Below are positions 63,571 to 64,000 of a DNA stretch of 64,000 nt, in pieces (positions within the stretch are counted from its first letter, which is position 1; every line of letters begins with the position of its first letter). The translations under genes and the position numbers were made by a program. The notes below the pieces were generated by a model. It searched no databases, had not been told where the DNA came from, and saw only the letters and a list, made by a program, of their open reading frames with translations. The stretch is from Streptococcus porcinus (GTDB lineage: Bacteria; Bacillota; Bacilli; Lactobacillales; Streptococcaceae), in assembly GCF_901542335.1 (NCBI RefSeq), contig NZ_LR594036.1, forward strand, positions 930,001-994,000. The letters are read 5' to 3'.

Positions 63571-64000
63571 TTATTCAAAAACAATCCCACTAATTTTAGT
63601 TTGAATATCGACAGCACTTATACTTCCTTGCCTTAAAATTTTGGCCTTAGAACCAGATAAGTCAATAATCGTTGAATCTTGTCCTGTTAGAGACTGATCA
63701 TCTTCATAGCCTTCTACTTGATTATGAAAGGCTTTTATAATCTCAGCATATTGACAGCCACTTTGGCTACCTGATAAATTGGCGGAAGGACCAATTAAGG
63801 GCCCTGCTATTCTTATTAACTGCGCTGTTACAGGATGCTTAGGTAGGCGAAAGCCGACAGTGTCTTTACCAGAATTAATCCAAAAAGGAACTCGATCATT
63901 GGCTTTCAAAATAATGGTTAATGGACCAGGTAAAAAAGCGTCATATAGTTCTTTTAAATAAGTTGGCTGGTCCTTCGAATAATCTAAAATGGTTTGATAA
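63571..64000 (-). CDS. Sua5/YciO/YrdC (TsaC) family protein, 5' end outside the window
   Basis: The minus-strand frame is open to base 64,000; the start is beyond the window. The visible part has the family hallmark PGPLTIILKAND and GFRLPKHPVTAQLI, then GPLIGPSANLSGSQSG. Enzymes of this family make threonylcarbamoyl-AMP for the t6A modification of tRNA. The C-terminal part ends with IVFE 30 bases ahead of glyA; this order (prmC-sua5-glyA) is usual in streptococci. About 143 of the approximately 200 residues are seen. Confidence 0.92.
   Translation of the reverse strand, partial: YQTILDYSKDQPTYLKELYDAFLPGPLTIILKANDRVPFWINSGKDTVGFRLPKHPVTAQLIRIAGPLIGPSANLSGSQSGCQYAEIIKAFHNQVEGYEDDQSLTGQDSTIIDLSGSKAKILRQGSISAVDIQTKISGIVFE

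Overview
The window reads as low-GC Streptococcus DNA, most likely from the pyogenic group (an S. uberis / S. parauberis / S. iniae type; the species is not decided). Three things point there: the XerS recombinase with a dif-SL-like site beside it, the divergent guaA / gntR-ylxM-ffh block, and the srtA-gyrA / ldh / nox / glyA neighbourhood. All genus and species statements are from memory of gene content, not from a search.

Bases 1 to about 11,452 are the end of an integrated mobile element whose codon use (AGA, ATA, AAA rich) differs from the rest and looks clostridial. It carries two half-size ABC exporter subunits, a MATE efflux gene split by a 1,402-bp IS3-family insertion (4-bp GTAC duplication, damaged transposase), a small sigma-like protein, a long non-coding stretch that looks like a structured RNA, a 55-residue protein, and three overlapping large serine recombinase genes. 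The element ends inside the first Walker A motif of a chromosomal ABC-F gene, so that gene has lost its start.

Bases 11.5-34 kb are chromosomal and mostly on the + strand: a small YtxH-type pair, lipid kinase, hemolysin III family protein and DUF1836 protein (these three on minus), rbgA-rnhB (ribosome assembly, RNase HII), an acetyltransferase, dprA, topA, a LysR-controlled EIIC-like permease plus D-lactate dehydrogenase type enzyme, satD-satE, trmFO, a PASTA protein, a BceAB-type exporter with its response regulator and kinase, two decayed genes, and xerS.

The dif-like site at 35,041-35,071 marks the replication terminus. Left of it the genes run mainly +, right of it mainly minus, as expected for two forks meeting there. 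Right of dif come a split ThrE-type exporter (YjjB/YjjP), cupin, RpiR regulator, flavin-type oxidase, Gfo/Idh/MocA oxidoreductase, a LexA-like HdiR repressor with a 20-bp operator, a transposase remnant, a ferric-reductase-like flavoprotein, ffh-ylxM (SRP), gntR facing guaA, a cation/proton antiporter, a peptide transporter, an orphan ribbon-helix-helix protein with a truncated acetyltransferase, a DUF554 protein, a secreted DUF1002 protein, a VOC enzyme, srtA, gyrA, ldh, a RibD/DHFR-type reductase, nox, and the sua5-glyA-ndpA-lysozyme-like operon, of which the first gene runs off the window.

The most interesting items are the recombinase trio with its upstream RNA-like region, the integration site in an ABC-F Walker A codon run, the dif/XerS terminus, a separated satDE versus ylxM-ffh arrangement across dif, a possible small RNA at 13.8-14.0 kb, and repeated TTGTGAA boxes around nox. 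I found no rRNA, tRNA or CRISPR array.
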